Program-made: the position numbers and the translations under genes
Notes under the pieces: model-generated
Told to the model about the DNA's origin: nothing
Seen by the model: the letters and a program-made list of their open reading frames with translations, nothing else
The model's database searches: none
Origin: Candidatus Moraniibacteriota bacterium
GTDB taxonomy: Bacteria; Patescibacteriota; Minisyncoccia; Moranbacterales; GCA-2747515
NCBI GenBank assembly: GCA_027016355.1
Contig: JALWAF010000163.1
Span: 1 to 6,219, forward strand
Direction of reading: 5' to 3'
DNA: 6,219 nt
Shown here: piece after piece, positions 1-6,219 of the stretch
Numbering within the stretch: the stretch's first letter is position 1
How the letters are laid out: every line of letters starts with the position of its first letter

Positions 1-1714
1 CTCCTGATGGAGTTGAGGCACTTGATGCACTTGAGCTTCCACTTGAAACAGTTACGTTTAGGGCGTCGTATTCTGAAGTTCCTGGTTTTGTGAAGAGGTT
101 GTTAACTATAACACATTTACCAAGTCCTTCCTCTAATGAACCTGTTTGCACTTGTATTGTTTTTCCTTTAATTACTTCATCATATTCACCAGTATCTTCT
201 ACTACTCCTTTACATCCAGGATTCATCATTGCAAATACCGTTTGATAACTTGCGTCTTCATGTTTTGTTGATTCTAATCCTTGACCCTCTACTATTACAC
301 CTATTTCATCACCTTCTTGATATTTCCATTCAAAATCTTTTACACCATACCCAATAATTAATGCTTCATCATTTATAGTAAGCGGTGTTGTACGATCTGT
401 TAATGGATTAAGATTATATAATAATTCTTCATCTTTTTCAAAATTTTCATCTCCAACTCCACCTATCAATGGCACAATTGATGTATCACATGTATTTTTT
501 TCAGTTCGTGCTATACTACAATTATTTGTAGGTTCTTTTAAATATCCAGTATCTATATAATCATTACAACCAGCTCCATAAAATCCAGGTCTCTCTTCAC
601 CAAATGCTCTTCCACATAGAATTTCATATCCTTCATGATCTTCTGGCCATACTTCATCACGAAAACAAAATGCATACGCCGGCGGTGGACATCCACTTAG
701 ATTTGGGTCTGTCCATACTTGTCCAGTTGATTCATCTTTTTTAACACAAATTGGTGTTGGAACGTTCATTGTATCTGTGTCATAATTATAATTTTTCCCC
801 ATCGAATCGCCATTTGTAGAACATGATAATTTGCCGTTACGACATTGTGGTTTTTCACTTACATCAATACAACGTGATAAAATACGAGATCGTGCTCCAC
901 TACCTCCACCAATACTTGCATTTGTGTTACTTTGAGTATCATTTGTACTAGAGCCACTATTAGATTCAGCATGTGCACTAATAGTACCATCTACTTCAGG
1001 TATTATGGTTGGACACTGTAATGTACGATTATCCATCATGCAACGTGCCACATATCCAGATGGGCATCCTGATTTTTCTTCACCTGGTTGAGCAATTTCA
1101 TATTGAGAACCGCTATCAACATCATATATGTAACAATAATTTGTTCCATCTCCTTTCATATTTCCACCACCTAGCGGAGCCTTAAACCCATCATCATCTG
1201 TATCTTCTGGATAATCATCAATAAAATTTCCATTTTCATTACCGCCATTCATCTTTTGATCAAATGTCTCTGGATCAAAATATAGTGCAGCCTGTGCTCT
1301 CACTGCAAGAATATGCATTTTTTTTACAGGATCATCATAATTAACATCTACATCATCAATATTTCTAGATGGCCCCCTTATATACCATATATAATATGCA
1401 TCTTGTACATTTGCTAATCCTTCTACATCTGCACTAGCTTTTACAATTTCTCCTGGCTTTGGATTTGGGGTCGAAAATCTTATTGATACTTCTGGTGTTT
1501 TAACCTTTCTATCTGCTGAATTTATACCTTCAGCCATTGGTCTGAGGCTTTCTTCTACATTTATATTTAAATCATTTTCCAAAAAGTCATTTATACCTCC
1601 ACGCACTTTACCAGACACATCAACAGAAAATAAAGCCCACGCTGATATAGGTTCTAGTACAAAAATGGCGATCATTACTGAAGCAATAATTGTTTTTTGT
1701 ATTGTATATTTCAT
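1..1714 (-). CDS. Large exported Cys-containing protein, C-terminus beyond the window
   Basis: This frame is open from the ATG at 1714 to the window edge (at least 571 residues, no stop seen). Residues 1-27 form a Sec signal peptide: MKYTIQK, then a hydrophobic core (about 8-20), then SAWA with likely cleavage after Ala27. Residues about 73-150 look like an Ig/PKD-type beta domain (PKPGE at 84-88, YYIWYIRG at 107-114). Residues 171-176 are DTDDDG, a DxDxDG calcium-loop signature as in thrombospondin type 3 or dockerin repeats. All 16 cysteines fall after residue 193, an even number that suits disulfides. A Ser/Asn/Gly linker spans about 251-274. Residues about 440-555 look beta-rich (FEWKYQEGDEIGVIVEG), followed by a Ser/Ala linker at 557-571. 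The start overlaps the upstream stop as ATGA, suggesting translational coupling. I do not recognise a named family. A surface or adhesin-like component of the secretion apparatus is inferred from the signal peptide and neighbours only. Confidence 0.85.
   Translation of the reverse strand, partial: MKYTIQKTIIASVMIAIFVLEPISAWALFSVDVSGKVRGGINDFLENDLNINVEESLRPMAEGINSADRKVKTPEVSIRFSTPNPKPGEIVKASADVEGLANVQDAYYIWYIRGPSRNIDDVDVNYDDPVKKMHILAVRAQAALYFDPETFDQKMNGGNENGNFIDDYPEDTDDDGFKAPLGGGNMKGDGTNYCYIYDVDSGSQYEIAQPGEEKSGCPSGYVARCMMDNRTLQCPTIIPEVDGTISAHAESNSGSSTNDTQSNTNASIGGGSGARSRILSRCIDVSEKPQCRNGKLSCSTNGDSMGKNYNYDTDTMNVPTPICVKKDESTGQVWTDPNLSGCPPPAYAFCFRDEVWPEDHEGYEILCGRAFGEERPGFYGAGCNDYIDTGYLKEPTNNCSIARTEKNTCDTSIVPLIGGVGDENFEKDEELLYNLNPLTDRTTPLTINDEALIIGYGVKDFEWKYQEGDEIGVIVEGQGLESTKHEDASYQTVFAMMNPGCKGVVEDTGEYDEVIKGKTIQVQTGSLEEGLGKCVIVNNLFTKPGTSEYDALNVTVSSGSSSASSASTPSG
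11..46 (-). repeat. Short imperfect repeat encoding a Ser/Ala linker
   Basis: The 7-mer cacttga occurs three times on the plus strand, at 19-25, 28-34 and 40-46, spaced 9 and 12 bases apart and so in phase with the codons. It encodes the low-complexity SSGSSSASSAS stretch near residue 557 of the exported protein. It is most simply a flexible interdomain linker, implying that at least one more domain lies beyond the window edge. Confidence 0.5.
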
Positions 1715-2352
1715 GTGAAAGATTTTACAATAAGTGTATCTAATATTAATGCAATTATAAAAACTGATAAAAACATATATGTAATATTTTTTTTATCTCT
1801 AATATATGGCACAAAAAATACAGGCACTAACATCGGCAATATTATCCATACACTATTATAAAAATATGTAAGTAAAACTATAAAAGATAACGTTGCTGCT
1901 ATAAATGTATAAATTTGATTTTGACATTTAATAGAATATACAAATCCCCATGAAAAAAAAGTAAATAAAAATAATGCAACTGAAGCAAAAAATATCTCAT
2001 ATATAGCAAATCCACTAAAATTAAATAATATCACACCAGAAAGAGACATAATATATGGTTGAACACCCCATTCAAATGATACAACTAAAAAACTAAGTAA
2101 GCCACCAATAACTACAGTACTAACAAGAAAAAATCCGTCTCTTAGAGTAAGTGTCCATGACACAAAACCTAAATCTTTATATGTTTTGTGTAAAATAATT
2201 TTTGTATATAATACAGGCAATATTAAAAGAAAAACAATTGCCGTAATAAATGTTTCAAACTTTAATTCTCCAGCAGGAAAAAAGAAAAATAATAATACAC
2301 AAATTATTGCGAAAGAAAAATTAATAATATTTGTTTTTAACATTTGATTCAT
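1711..2352 (-). CDS. Polytopic membrane protein of unknown function (213 aa)
   Basis: This is a very hydrophobic protein with about seven or eight membrane segments, at roughly 8-26, 33-53, 74-93, 102-112, 115-138, 147-165, 167-183 and 191-207. Short charged loops (KIILHKTYKD at 51-60, IRDKKN at 184-189) separate them. It has no signal peptide, no Cys motif and no obvious catalytic residues. The hydrophobic pattern, a KDLGF loop at 59-63 and FFSWGF at 132-137 faintly recall the CPBP (Abi) glutamic protease fold, but the catalytic Glu-Glu and His residues are absent, so activity is not claimed. A lineage-specific inner-membrane channel part standing where VirB6/TrbL usually sits is equally possible. 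The start at 2352 has no Shine-Dalgarno; an in-frame ATG at 2343 is an alternative. The gene follows a 78-bp gap with a promoter-like element, and its TGA stop overlaps the next ATG by four bases. Confidence 0.8.
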   Translation of the reverse strand: MNQMLKTNIINFSFAIICVLLFFFFPAGELKFETFITAIVFLLILPVLYTKIILHKTYKDLGFVSWTLTLRDGFFLVSTVVIGGLLSFLVVSFEWGVQPYIMSLSGVILFNFSGFAIYEIFFASVALFLFTFFSWGFVYSIKCQNQIYTFIAATLSFIVLLTYFYNSVWIILPMLVPVFFVPYIRDKKNITYMFLSVFIIALILDTLIVKSFT

Positions 2353-2379
2353 AATTTATTTTAATTTATATTTTACTTA

Positions 2380-2408
2380 ATAATACCATGTACTCACAAT
2401 CATGTCGA
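2380..2408 (-). promoter_or_regulatory. Putative internal sigma70-type promoter with extended -10
   Basis: On the minus strand the element reads TCGACA (2408-2403, five of six matches to TTGACA), then a 17-base spacer ending in TGG, then TATTAT (2385-2380, five of six matches to TATAAT). The TG one base before the hexamer makes an extended -10. It lies in the largest gap between genes, and the -10 ends 27 bases before the ATG at 2352, so the untranslated leader would be about 20 bases. It would allow the 213-aa membrane protein and the exported protein to be expressed independently of prgI-virB4. No terminator hairpin is visible between the preceding stop and this element, so readthrough could add to it. 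Confidence 0.55.
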
Positions 2409-2430
2409 TAATTTTATTTTATAAAAAAGA

Positions 2431-3108
2431 CTATGACATTCTCCTTAATCCTTTTTGTAATTTTTTTACTTTTTTCTTGCTTGTTTTTATTTTTTCTTCT
2501 GACATTTTTTTTGAAAAATATATATAATATACTTGAGATGGAAATATACTTAGGATTGGTATGAGCTTAATAACGCTTGCAATAACTGCTACAGCTCTAT
2601 TTCGTCGTCTTTCTACCCCATTAAATAAACTCCATAATTTAACTGTGATATATAAAGATGCTGGTATTGTAAAAAGATATCCGATAAGAAATTCTGTAAA
2701 AAATCCGCCAAAAAAACTTACCGCTGAAGCTACCCATAATAACATCCATGGAACTCTTTTATGTTTATTGATAATTTTTGTATTTTTTTTAATTTGTCTT
2801 ATGATTCGTTTTTTTCTACCTCTGTTTCTCAGTGCATTTTTTATAGAAGCTTTTTTGAGTTTTTGTTTTTGCTGAGCATCTGTTTGTGGACGATTTTTTA
2901 ATATATTTTGTTTACTAACATTTACATTTTTAGAGAGTTTTTGCATATATAACTCTTCTTTTTGTTTTTTTTGTTGTGCTATTTGAGCACGTTTAATATT
3001 GCGTAAACGTTCATCATCTCTCGCAATATCTGCTATACTTCTATCATCTTTATATAAATACGCTGCTACCATTATTAATAGATAAAAATTATAACCTTTA
3101 CAAAACAA
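2431..3108 (-). CDS. Strongly basic membrane protein of unknown function
   Basis: The protein has three parts. Residues about 22-118 are a Lys/Arg/Gln-rich, probably helical or coiled-coil region with long basic runs (RNRGRKKRIIRQIKK at 94-108). Residues about 120-160 are hydrophobic and likely cross the membrane twice, and about 171-197 form another hydrophobic stretch. The tail at 200-225 is again Lys-rich. I recognise no family. The position directly after virB4 and the positive charge suggest an inner-membrane part of the secretion machine with a cytoplasmic basic arm that could touch the ATPases, nucleic acid or lipid heads; this is inference. The start is uncertain. The TTG at 3108 is two bases past the virB4 stop and has TGAGGA six bases upstream. 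The ATG at 3072 gives a 213-residue protein beginning MVAAYLYKDD and has no Shine-Dalgarno. The stop is TAG. Confidence 0.75.
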   Translation of the reverse strand: MFCKGYNFYLLIMVAAYLYKDDRSIADIARDDERLRNIKRAQIAQQKKQKEELYMQKLSKNVNVSKQNILKNRPQTDAQQKQKLKKASIKNALRNRGRKKRIIRQIKKNTKIINKHKRVPWMLLWVASAVSFFGGFFTEFLIGYLFTIPASLYITVKLWSLFNGVERRRNRAVAVIASVIKLIPILSIFPSQVYYIYFSKKMSEEKIKTSKKKVKKLQKGLRRMS

Positions 3109-3110
3109 TT

Positions 3111-4940
3111 TTATTCCTCATCATTTTCCAATTCTTCTTTTGCTTTTTCAATTTCTTCTAATTGTTTTGGGTCTGATGTGATAATTTGATCTTCACTGTA
3201 AGATGCTATCACTTTAATTGCGGCATGTTTTGGTCCAGCAAATAATATTCCTTCTCCCACATTACTTTCCAAAAGTAAAAATTTCTCATGATCTGTAAGA
3301 AAAAATGTTTCCGCAATAACATCCACTGAGGCAGGAGACTGCCTCAATAATAATTGTAATGATGAATTAGTAACTATTGGTTTACCATATCTACTAGACA
3401 TAAAATCACTTACGTCCTGTGTAATAGTTGTAAGTCCTGTATAATATTTACGACATCTCTTCGCTATACCAAACATAAATGCTGCTGCATCATCATTTTG
3501 CATCATTACCCAAGCTTCGTCTACAGCAACTATTCTACGAGTAACATTTGAACGCATTTCATTCCAAATAAATTGCAATACCATATACATAGCTATTGGT
3601 CTTAATTCCTCTTCAAGATCTCGAATATTAAATACAACTAGTTGATTATTAATCTCAACATTTGTAGGATTATTAAGAAATCCAGCAAAAATACCTTCTG
3701 TATATTTTGATAATCTCTTTGCAAGTGAATCACCGCCATCCATACTTCGCAAAACCTCATATAAATCTGCTATTGTAGGATACCCTGAATGCGGTATTGC
3801 ACCGAAATTACTATTTTCATTTATATCACGAACAGCATAACTCTCACGTATACCACGCTCTAATATAGTATCTTCTTCAGGTGTAACGCTTCCAAGCATT
3901 ATATGCATAAGTCCAATAAGACTAGCTATAGTATTGCGAAAAACATCTACAGGTTTTTCATCCTCTGGAATTTTTGGTAATTCAAATGGGTTAATATGTG
4001 CATTTGAACCCAAAGAAATATTGATATATGTACCGCCCAATGTCTCAGATAGATGTTTATATTCATTTTCTGGATCAATAATAATTGCATTAACACCAAG
4101 CATCATGGAACGTAAAATTTCTAATTTTACAAAATAACTTTTACCACCACCTGATTTTGCAAACACAACCATATTTGCATTTTCCATATTAAATCTATCA
4201 AATAGAATAAGACTATTATTATGTCTATTAATCCCATACAAAATCCCCTCATTTGAAGATAAATCCGATGACACAAAAGGAAATGTCGTTGATAGCGGTG
4301 CTGTATTTAGATTATTTCCAGCATTTAACTTATCATCTCCCAATGGAATAGTTGATGCTAACCCTTGCTCCATGCGTAGTACAGCTGGTTTTGTATAAAT
4401 TAATTGTGCTTCAAGTATTGCTTCGATTTCACTTTTATTTTTTTGTAATACTTTCTCATCAGAAGAAAAAATTGTAATATATAACCCAAATCGAAAAAAT
4501 CGTTCTGTGCCCTGTTGTAAACTCACACGTAAATTCTCAATATTTTCTACAGCAGTCTCAAGCATTGGATCACTTACTTTGCCACTTTCAGCTTGCATAC
4601 TAATTTGTGAATGTACGTGCGCTGCACTTTTTTTTAAATTTTTAAGCACATCACGAGTATCAGCTGGATGGATAAACATTGCCACATCCATAGGAAAATC
4701 AATATTAATAATTGGAGAAAACCAATTATCATTCAAAAATCTTGGATAAGCTACAACAAACATTGTTGTAGATAATACATCACCAATTTGTAAATGATTT
4801 GCTTGTATTTGCAAGGCACTTGGGGCAATTAAACCTCGGACTGTAGCAACACCTTTTTGATAAAATTCTTCATTTTCTATTATATCTTCTTGTGGTACTG
4901 AAGTTGATTCTACATCTTTTTTCTTTTTACTAAATAGCAT
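3111..4940 (-). CDS. virB4: VirB4-family T4SS ATPase, motor part (609 aa)
   Basis: VirB4 proteins are inner-membrane-associated AAA+-like ATPases that power assembly and transport in type IV secretion. Residues about 25-240 match the middle part of the family's N-terminal region (GLIAPSALQI at 36-45, then a helical stretch at about 95-180). The RecA-like motor follows. Walker A is AKSGGGKS at 261-268 (Lys267, with Ala replacing the first Gly). IDPENEY lies at 288-294. Walker B is IVAVDE at 470-475 (Asp474, Glu475). A TQD motif at 507-509 and LLRQ at 531-534 occupy the usual sensor and arginine positions. The C-terminus is acidic and helical. All key residues look intact. The first roughly 200 residues of a classical VirB4 are missing and are supplied by the preceding gene. 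The architecture resembles Gram-positive/CPR VirB4-like ATPases (CD1110-like). The start at 4940 has only a weak purine run upstream. Confidence 0.95.
   Translation of the reverse strand: MLFSKKKKDVESTSVPQEDIIENEEFYQKGVATVRGLIAPSALQIQANHLQIGDVLSTTMFVVAYPRFLNDNWFSPIINIDFPMDVAMFIHPADTRDVLKNLKKSAAHVHSQISMQAESGKVSDPMLETAVENIENLRVSLQQGTERFFRFGLYITIFSSDEKVLQKNKSEIEAILEAQLIYTKPAVLRMEQGLASTIPLGDDKLNAGNNLNTAPLSTTFPFVSSDLSSNEGILYGINRHNNSLILFDRFNMENANMVVFAKSGGGKSYFVKLEILRSMMLGVNAIIIDPENEYKHLSETLGGTYINISLGSNAHINPFELPKIPEDEKPVDVFRNTIASLIGLMHIMLGSVTPEEDTILERGIRESYAVRDINENSNFGAIPHSGYPTIADLYEVLRSMDGGDSLAKRLSKYTEGIFAGFLNNPTNVEINNQLVVFNIRDLEEELRPIAMYMVLQFIWNEMRSNVTRRIVAVDEAWVMMQNDDAAAFMFGIAKRCRKYYTGLTTITQDVSDFMSSRYGKPIVTNSSLQLLLRQSPASVDVIAETFFLTDHEKFLLLESNVGEGILFAGPKHAAIKVIASYSEDQIITSDPKQLEEIEKAKEELENDEE
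3115..3120 (-). promoter_or_regulatory. Possible Shine-Dalgarno deciding a TTG start
   Basis: TGAGGA lies six bases before the TTG at 3108. It is the only good Shine-Dalgarno match I find before any start in the window, which argues for the TTG. It also sits inside the Asp-Glu-Glu codons (GAT GAG GAA) ending virB4, so it may be a by-product of protein sequence. Confidence 0.4.
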
Positions 4941-4971
4941 ATTTTTACTTTTCTAAATTATTTTTTCATTT

Positions 4972-5655
4972 TTACATTTGTTGAATTTCTGATTTTGTAA
5001 TATCTGTTATTTCCACATGTGCATATTCTGAAGGATTATACATTCCATAATATAATTCTATTAATTCATCAGTGTTAAGTGTTGTAAAATGTAATCCTGT
5101 TCCTCCCAATGCTGCTGCTACATGATCAACTCGTTGCCATAATTGATTTTTATATGTTTCAAATAATTCTTTGTGTTCTGTAATATTTTCAGCTGGATGT
5201 ACTGCCTTTGTAATTTTATCCAATACACCTCCACTTTCATCCTCTACTGGAGCAAAAGGGACTACAAGATAAAAATATTTACTCATAATATTTGTTACCT
5301 CTGATAAATTTGTTATAAATTCACGATACTCTATAATTTGAATTTTTAATAATTCATTTCTTTGTTCTCGTGCCTTTTCCTTTAAAATTTCAGTATAAGG
5401 ACCAATATTTAATTTTCGTGAACTAACAACAATTTGGATTGGAAAATCTAATGAATTTAGAAAATTTTGATATGCACCAATAATAGCCATTTGTTCATCT
5501 GAAGATTTTAAATCAAAATTTACAGAAGACACAAGTAAAACTGCCCTCAGTGAGCCATTATTAAGCACAACAACACCATCTTTAATGGTTTTTATATCTA
5601 CATATTTAAGTGTGCTTAATCCTTTATTTTGTTCTGATGAATTAAAAAACCCCAT
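4972..5655 (-). CDS. VirB4/TraC-like N-terminal domain as a separate protein (227 aa)
   Basis: The sequence follows the N-terminal domain of Gram-positive VirB4/TraC-type proteins. An opening strand pair (VDIKTIKDGVVVLNNGSLRAV, about 19-39) leads to SVNFDLKSSDEQ at 44-55, YQNFLNSLDFPIQIVVSSR at 62-80, a long helix at about 88-118, FYLVVPFAP at 128-136 and the ending ELIELYYGMYNP at 197-208. There is no Walker motif, so it cannot hydrolyse ATP alone. Its likely role is to complete the N-terminal scaffold of the VirB4 encoded 31 bases downstream: 227 plus 609 residues is close to a full-length VirB4 of about 800. It has its own ATG and TAA and lies in a different frame from virB4, so this is not one broken frame with a single stop. 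The gap from prgI is 17 bases. The start has only A/T upstream and no Shine-Dalgarno. Confidence 0.88.
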   Translation of the reverse strand: MGFFNSSEQNKGLSTLKYVDIKTIKDGVVVLNNGSLRAVLLVSSVNFDLKSSDEQMAIIGAYQNFLNSLDFPIQIVVSSRKLNIGPYTEILKEKAREQRNELLKIQIIEYREFITNLSEVTNIMSKYFYLVVPFAPVEDESGGVLDKITKAVHPAENITEHKELFETYKNQLWQRVDHVAAALGGTGLHFTTLNTDELIELYYGMYNPSEYAHVEITDITKSEIQQM

Positions 5656-5672
5656 AAATTTAAATTTTATTT

Positions 5673-6125
5673 TTATTTATTTTTTTTCATTCTCTCTTTA
5701 ATTAATTCTTGAATGCGTTCATTTCTCTGTCGTCCTCCGCTATCAAGTGTTTGAGCTATAGCTGTTATATCATCTGTGGTTATTTGATCCTTTTTACTAG
5801 TTGTTGTAATTTTTATATTTTCTTTTTTCTTAGGTTGTTTTTTAATAGACACTTCTCTTTGCCATGTATATGTCCTTGGATGAAAAATATAAGTAAAACC
5901 ATATCCTATAAATGAAACTAGTGGTATACCATTTGGTTTATAAAATGCAAGAGCTATAGTTATAAGACCAATAGGAATAGCAACTATAAAAAATGTTGTT
6001 TTATCTAAAAAAGTAAATGCTATAAGTAATATTCCAGCACCACCAAACATCCATCCCAAATGTTTCCATGTTAATGGTCCTGCAATTTTATCTTCAACAT
6101 CAATATATTGTGGTACTACTTGCAT
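5673..6125 (-). CDS. prgI: PrgI-like T4SS membrane protein (150 aa)
   Basis: PrgI-family proteins are small two-helix membrane proteins encoded just before VirB4 in Gram-positive conjugation systems, and are thought to play the VirB3 role. The N-terminal signature is clear: VPQYIDVEDKIAGPLTWK at 4-21. Two membrane segments follow (about 22-40 and 43-62), then a conserved-looking short stretch (KPNGIPLVSFIGYG at 63-76) and HPRTYTWQRE at 82-91. Residues 92-150 are an extra hydrophilic tail, Lys/Thr-rich and then helical (ERIQELIKERMKKNK), beyond the usual core. Topology suggests the tail is cytoplasmic and so could dock on the VirB4 halves; this is inference. It is the first gene of the cluster, 28 bases after an extended -10 promoter, with an AT-rich leader lacking a Shine-Dalgarno. 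Confidence 0.9.
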   Translation of the reverse strand: MQVVPQYIDVEDKIAGPLTWKHLGWMFGGAGILLIAFTFLDKTTFFIVAIPIGLITIALAFYKPNGIPLVSFIGYGFTYIFHPRTYTWQREVSIKKQPKKKENIKITTTSKKDQITTDDITAIAQTLDSGGRQRNERIQELIKERMKKNK

Positions 6126-6153
6126 ATTTTTTATTTCTATCTTTAATATAAAT

Positions 6154-6182
6154 ATTATACCACAAGTATCTTTTTAGCTCCA
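6154..6182 (-). promoter_or_regulatory. prgI: Putative extended -10 promoter for the prgI-virB4 operon
   Basis: The minus strand carries a perfect TATAAT (6159-6154) preceded by TGG, a textbook extended -10. The hexamer 17 bases upstream (TGGAGC, 6182-6177) is a poor -35 (three of six), which is tolerated in extended -10 promoters. The predicted start of transcription is near 6147, giving a leader of about 22 bases before the ATG at 6125. No operator-like palindrome is obvious around it. Confidence 0.65.
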
Positions 6183-6219
6183 TTTTTTTATATTAAAAAA
6201 GGGTAATATCAATTAACAC

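Noticed and set aside
2561..2875. Plus-strand open frame of 104 codons
   Set aside because: It lies wholly opposite the basic membrane protein gene; its Phe/Leu-rich product is the complement of Lys-rich codons, and it has no independent support.
3088..3093. TATAAT upstream of the ATG at 3072 as a third promoter
   Set aside because: No acceptable -35 at 16-18 bases and no TG extension; a TATAAT by chance is likely in sequence this AT-rich.
3934..4137. Plus-strand open frame of 67 codons
   Set aside because: Antisense to the virB4 motor region, which is strongly conserved; no domain or start signal.
4507..4749. Plus-strand open frame of 80 codons, Ser/Cys/Leu-rich
   Set aside because: Antisense to the conserved N-terminal part of virB4; no recognisable domain.
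4941..4971. A programmed frameshift joining the two VirB4 parts
   Set aside because: The upstream gene ends cleanly in TAA, the downstream gene has its own ATG, and I see no stimulatory hairpin or clear slippery site at the junction.
5709..5915. Plus-strand open frame of 68 codons
   Set aside because: Antisense to the prgI tail; the hydrophobic product reflects complementing Lys/Arg/Glu codons.
6180..6203. Imperfect inverted repeat (CCA plus T-run, TAT loop, A-run plus GGG) as a terminator
   Set aside because: The stem is nearly all A-T with a mismatch near the G/C end, no T-tract follows on either strand, and it overlaps the prgI -35 region.
1..6219. CRISPR array, tRNA, rRNA, insertion sequence or integrase site
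   Set aside because: No regularly spaced repeats, cloverleaf, rRNA motif, transposase or terminal inverted repeats were found on either strand.

Overview
The window is AT-rich (roughly 30% GC by eye). Every gene I can support lies on the minus strand, so transcription runs from high to low coordinates. The gene content fits a Patescibacteria (CPR) type chromosome: a PrgI-like membrane protein, a VirB4 ATPase divided between two adjacent genes, very basic or hydrophobic proteins I cannot name, and a large cysteine-containing exported protein. Most starts also lack a Shine-Dalgarno sequence. This assignment is an inference from gene content and style; there is no rRNA or other phylogenetic marker. 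All real frames end on ordinary stops and contain no in-frame TGA, so the recoded TGA=Gly code of Gracilibacteria/Absconditabacteria is not in use.

Layout in transcription order: (1) a short leader at 6126-6219 with a clear extended -10 promoter; (2) a prgI-like gene (6125-5673); (3) a gene for the N-terminal domain of a VirB4/TraC-type protein (5655-4972); (4) the VirB4 motor gene with intact Walker A and B motifs (4940-3111); (5) a strongly basic membrane protein of unknown function (3108, or 3072, to 2431); (6) a 78-bp gap holding a second promoter-like element; (7) a polytopic 213-residue membrane protein (2352-1711); (8) a secreted protein that overlaps it by four bases (ATGA) and runs off the low-coordinate end of the window (1714 to 1, at least 571 residues).

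Taken together this looks like the core of a type IV secretion or conjugation-like apparatus. PrgI and VirB4 would form the inner-membrane energising part, the two unknown membrane proteins are candidate lineage-specific channel or scaffold parts, and the big exported protein is a candidate surface component. No relaxase, VirD4 coupling protein, pilin or VirB6-sized protein is visible here, so the window does not show whether DNA, protein or a pilus is the product. The less ordinary points are the divided VirB4, two promoters of near-identical design that divide the cluster into a motor half and a surface half, and the exported protein with a duplicated cysteine module, a DxDxDG calcium-type loop and Ser-rich linkers.
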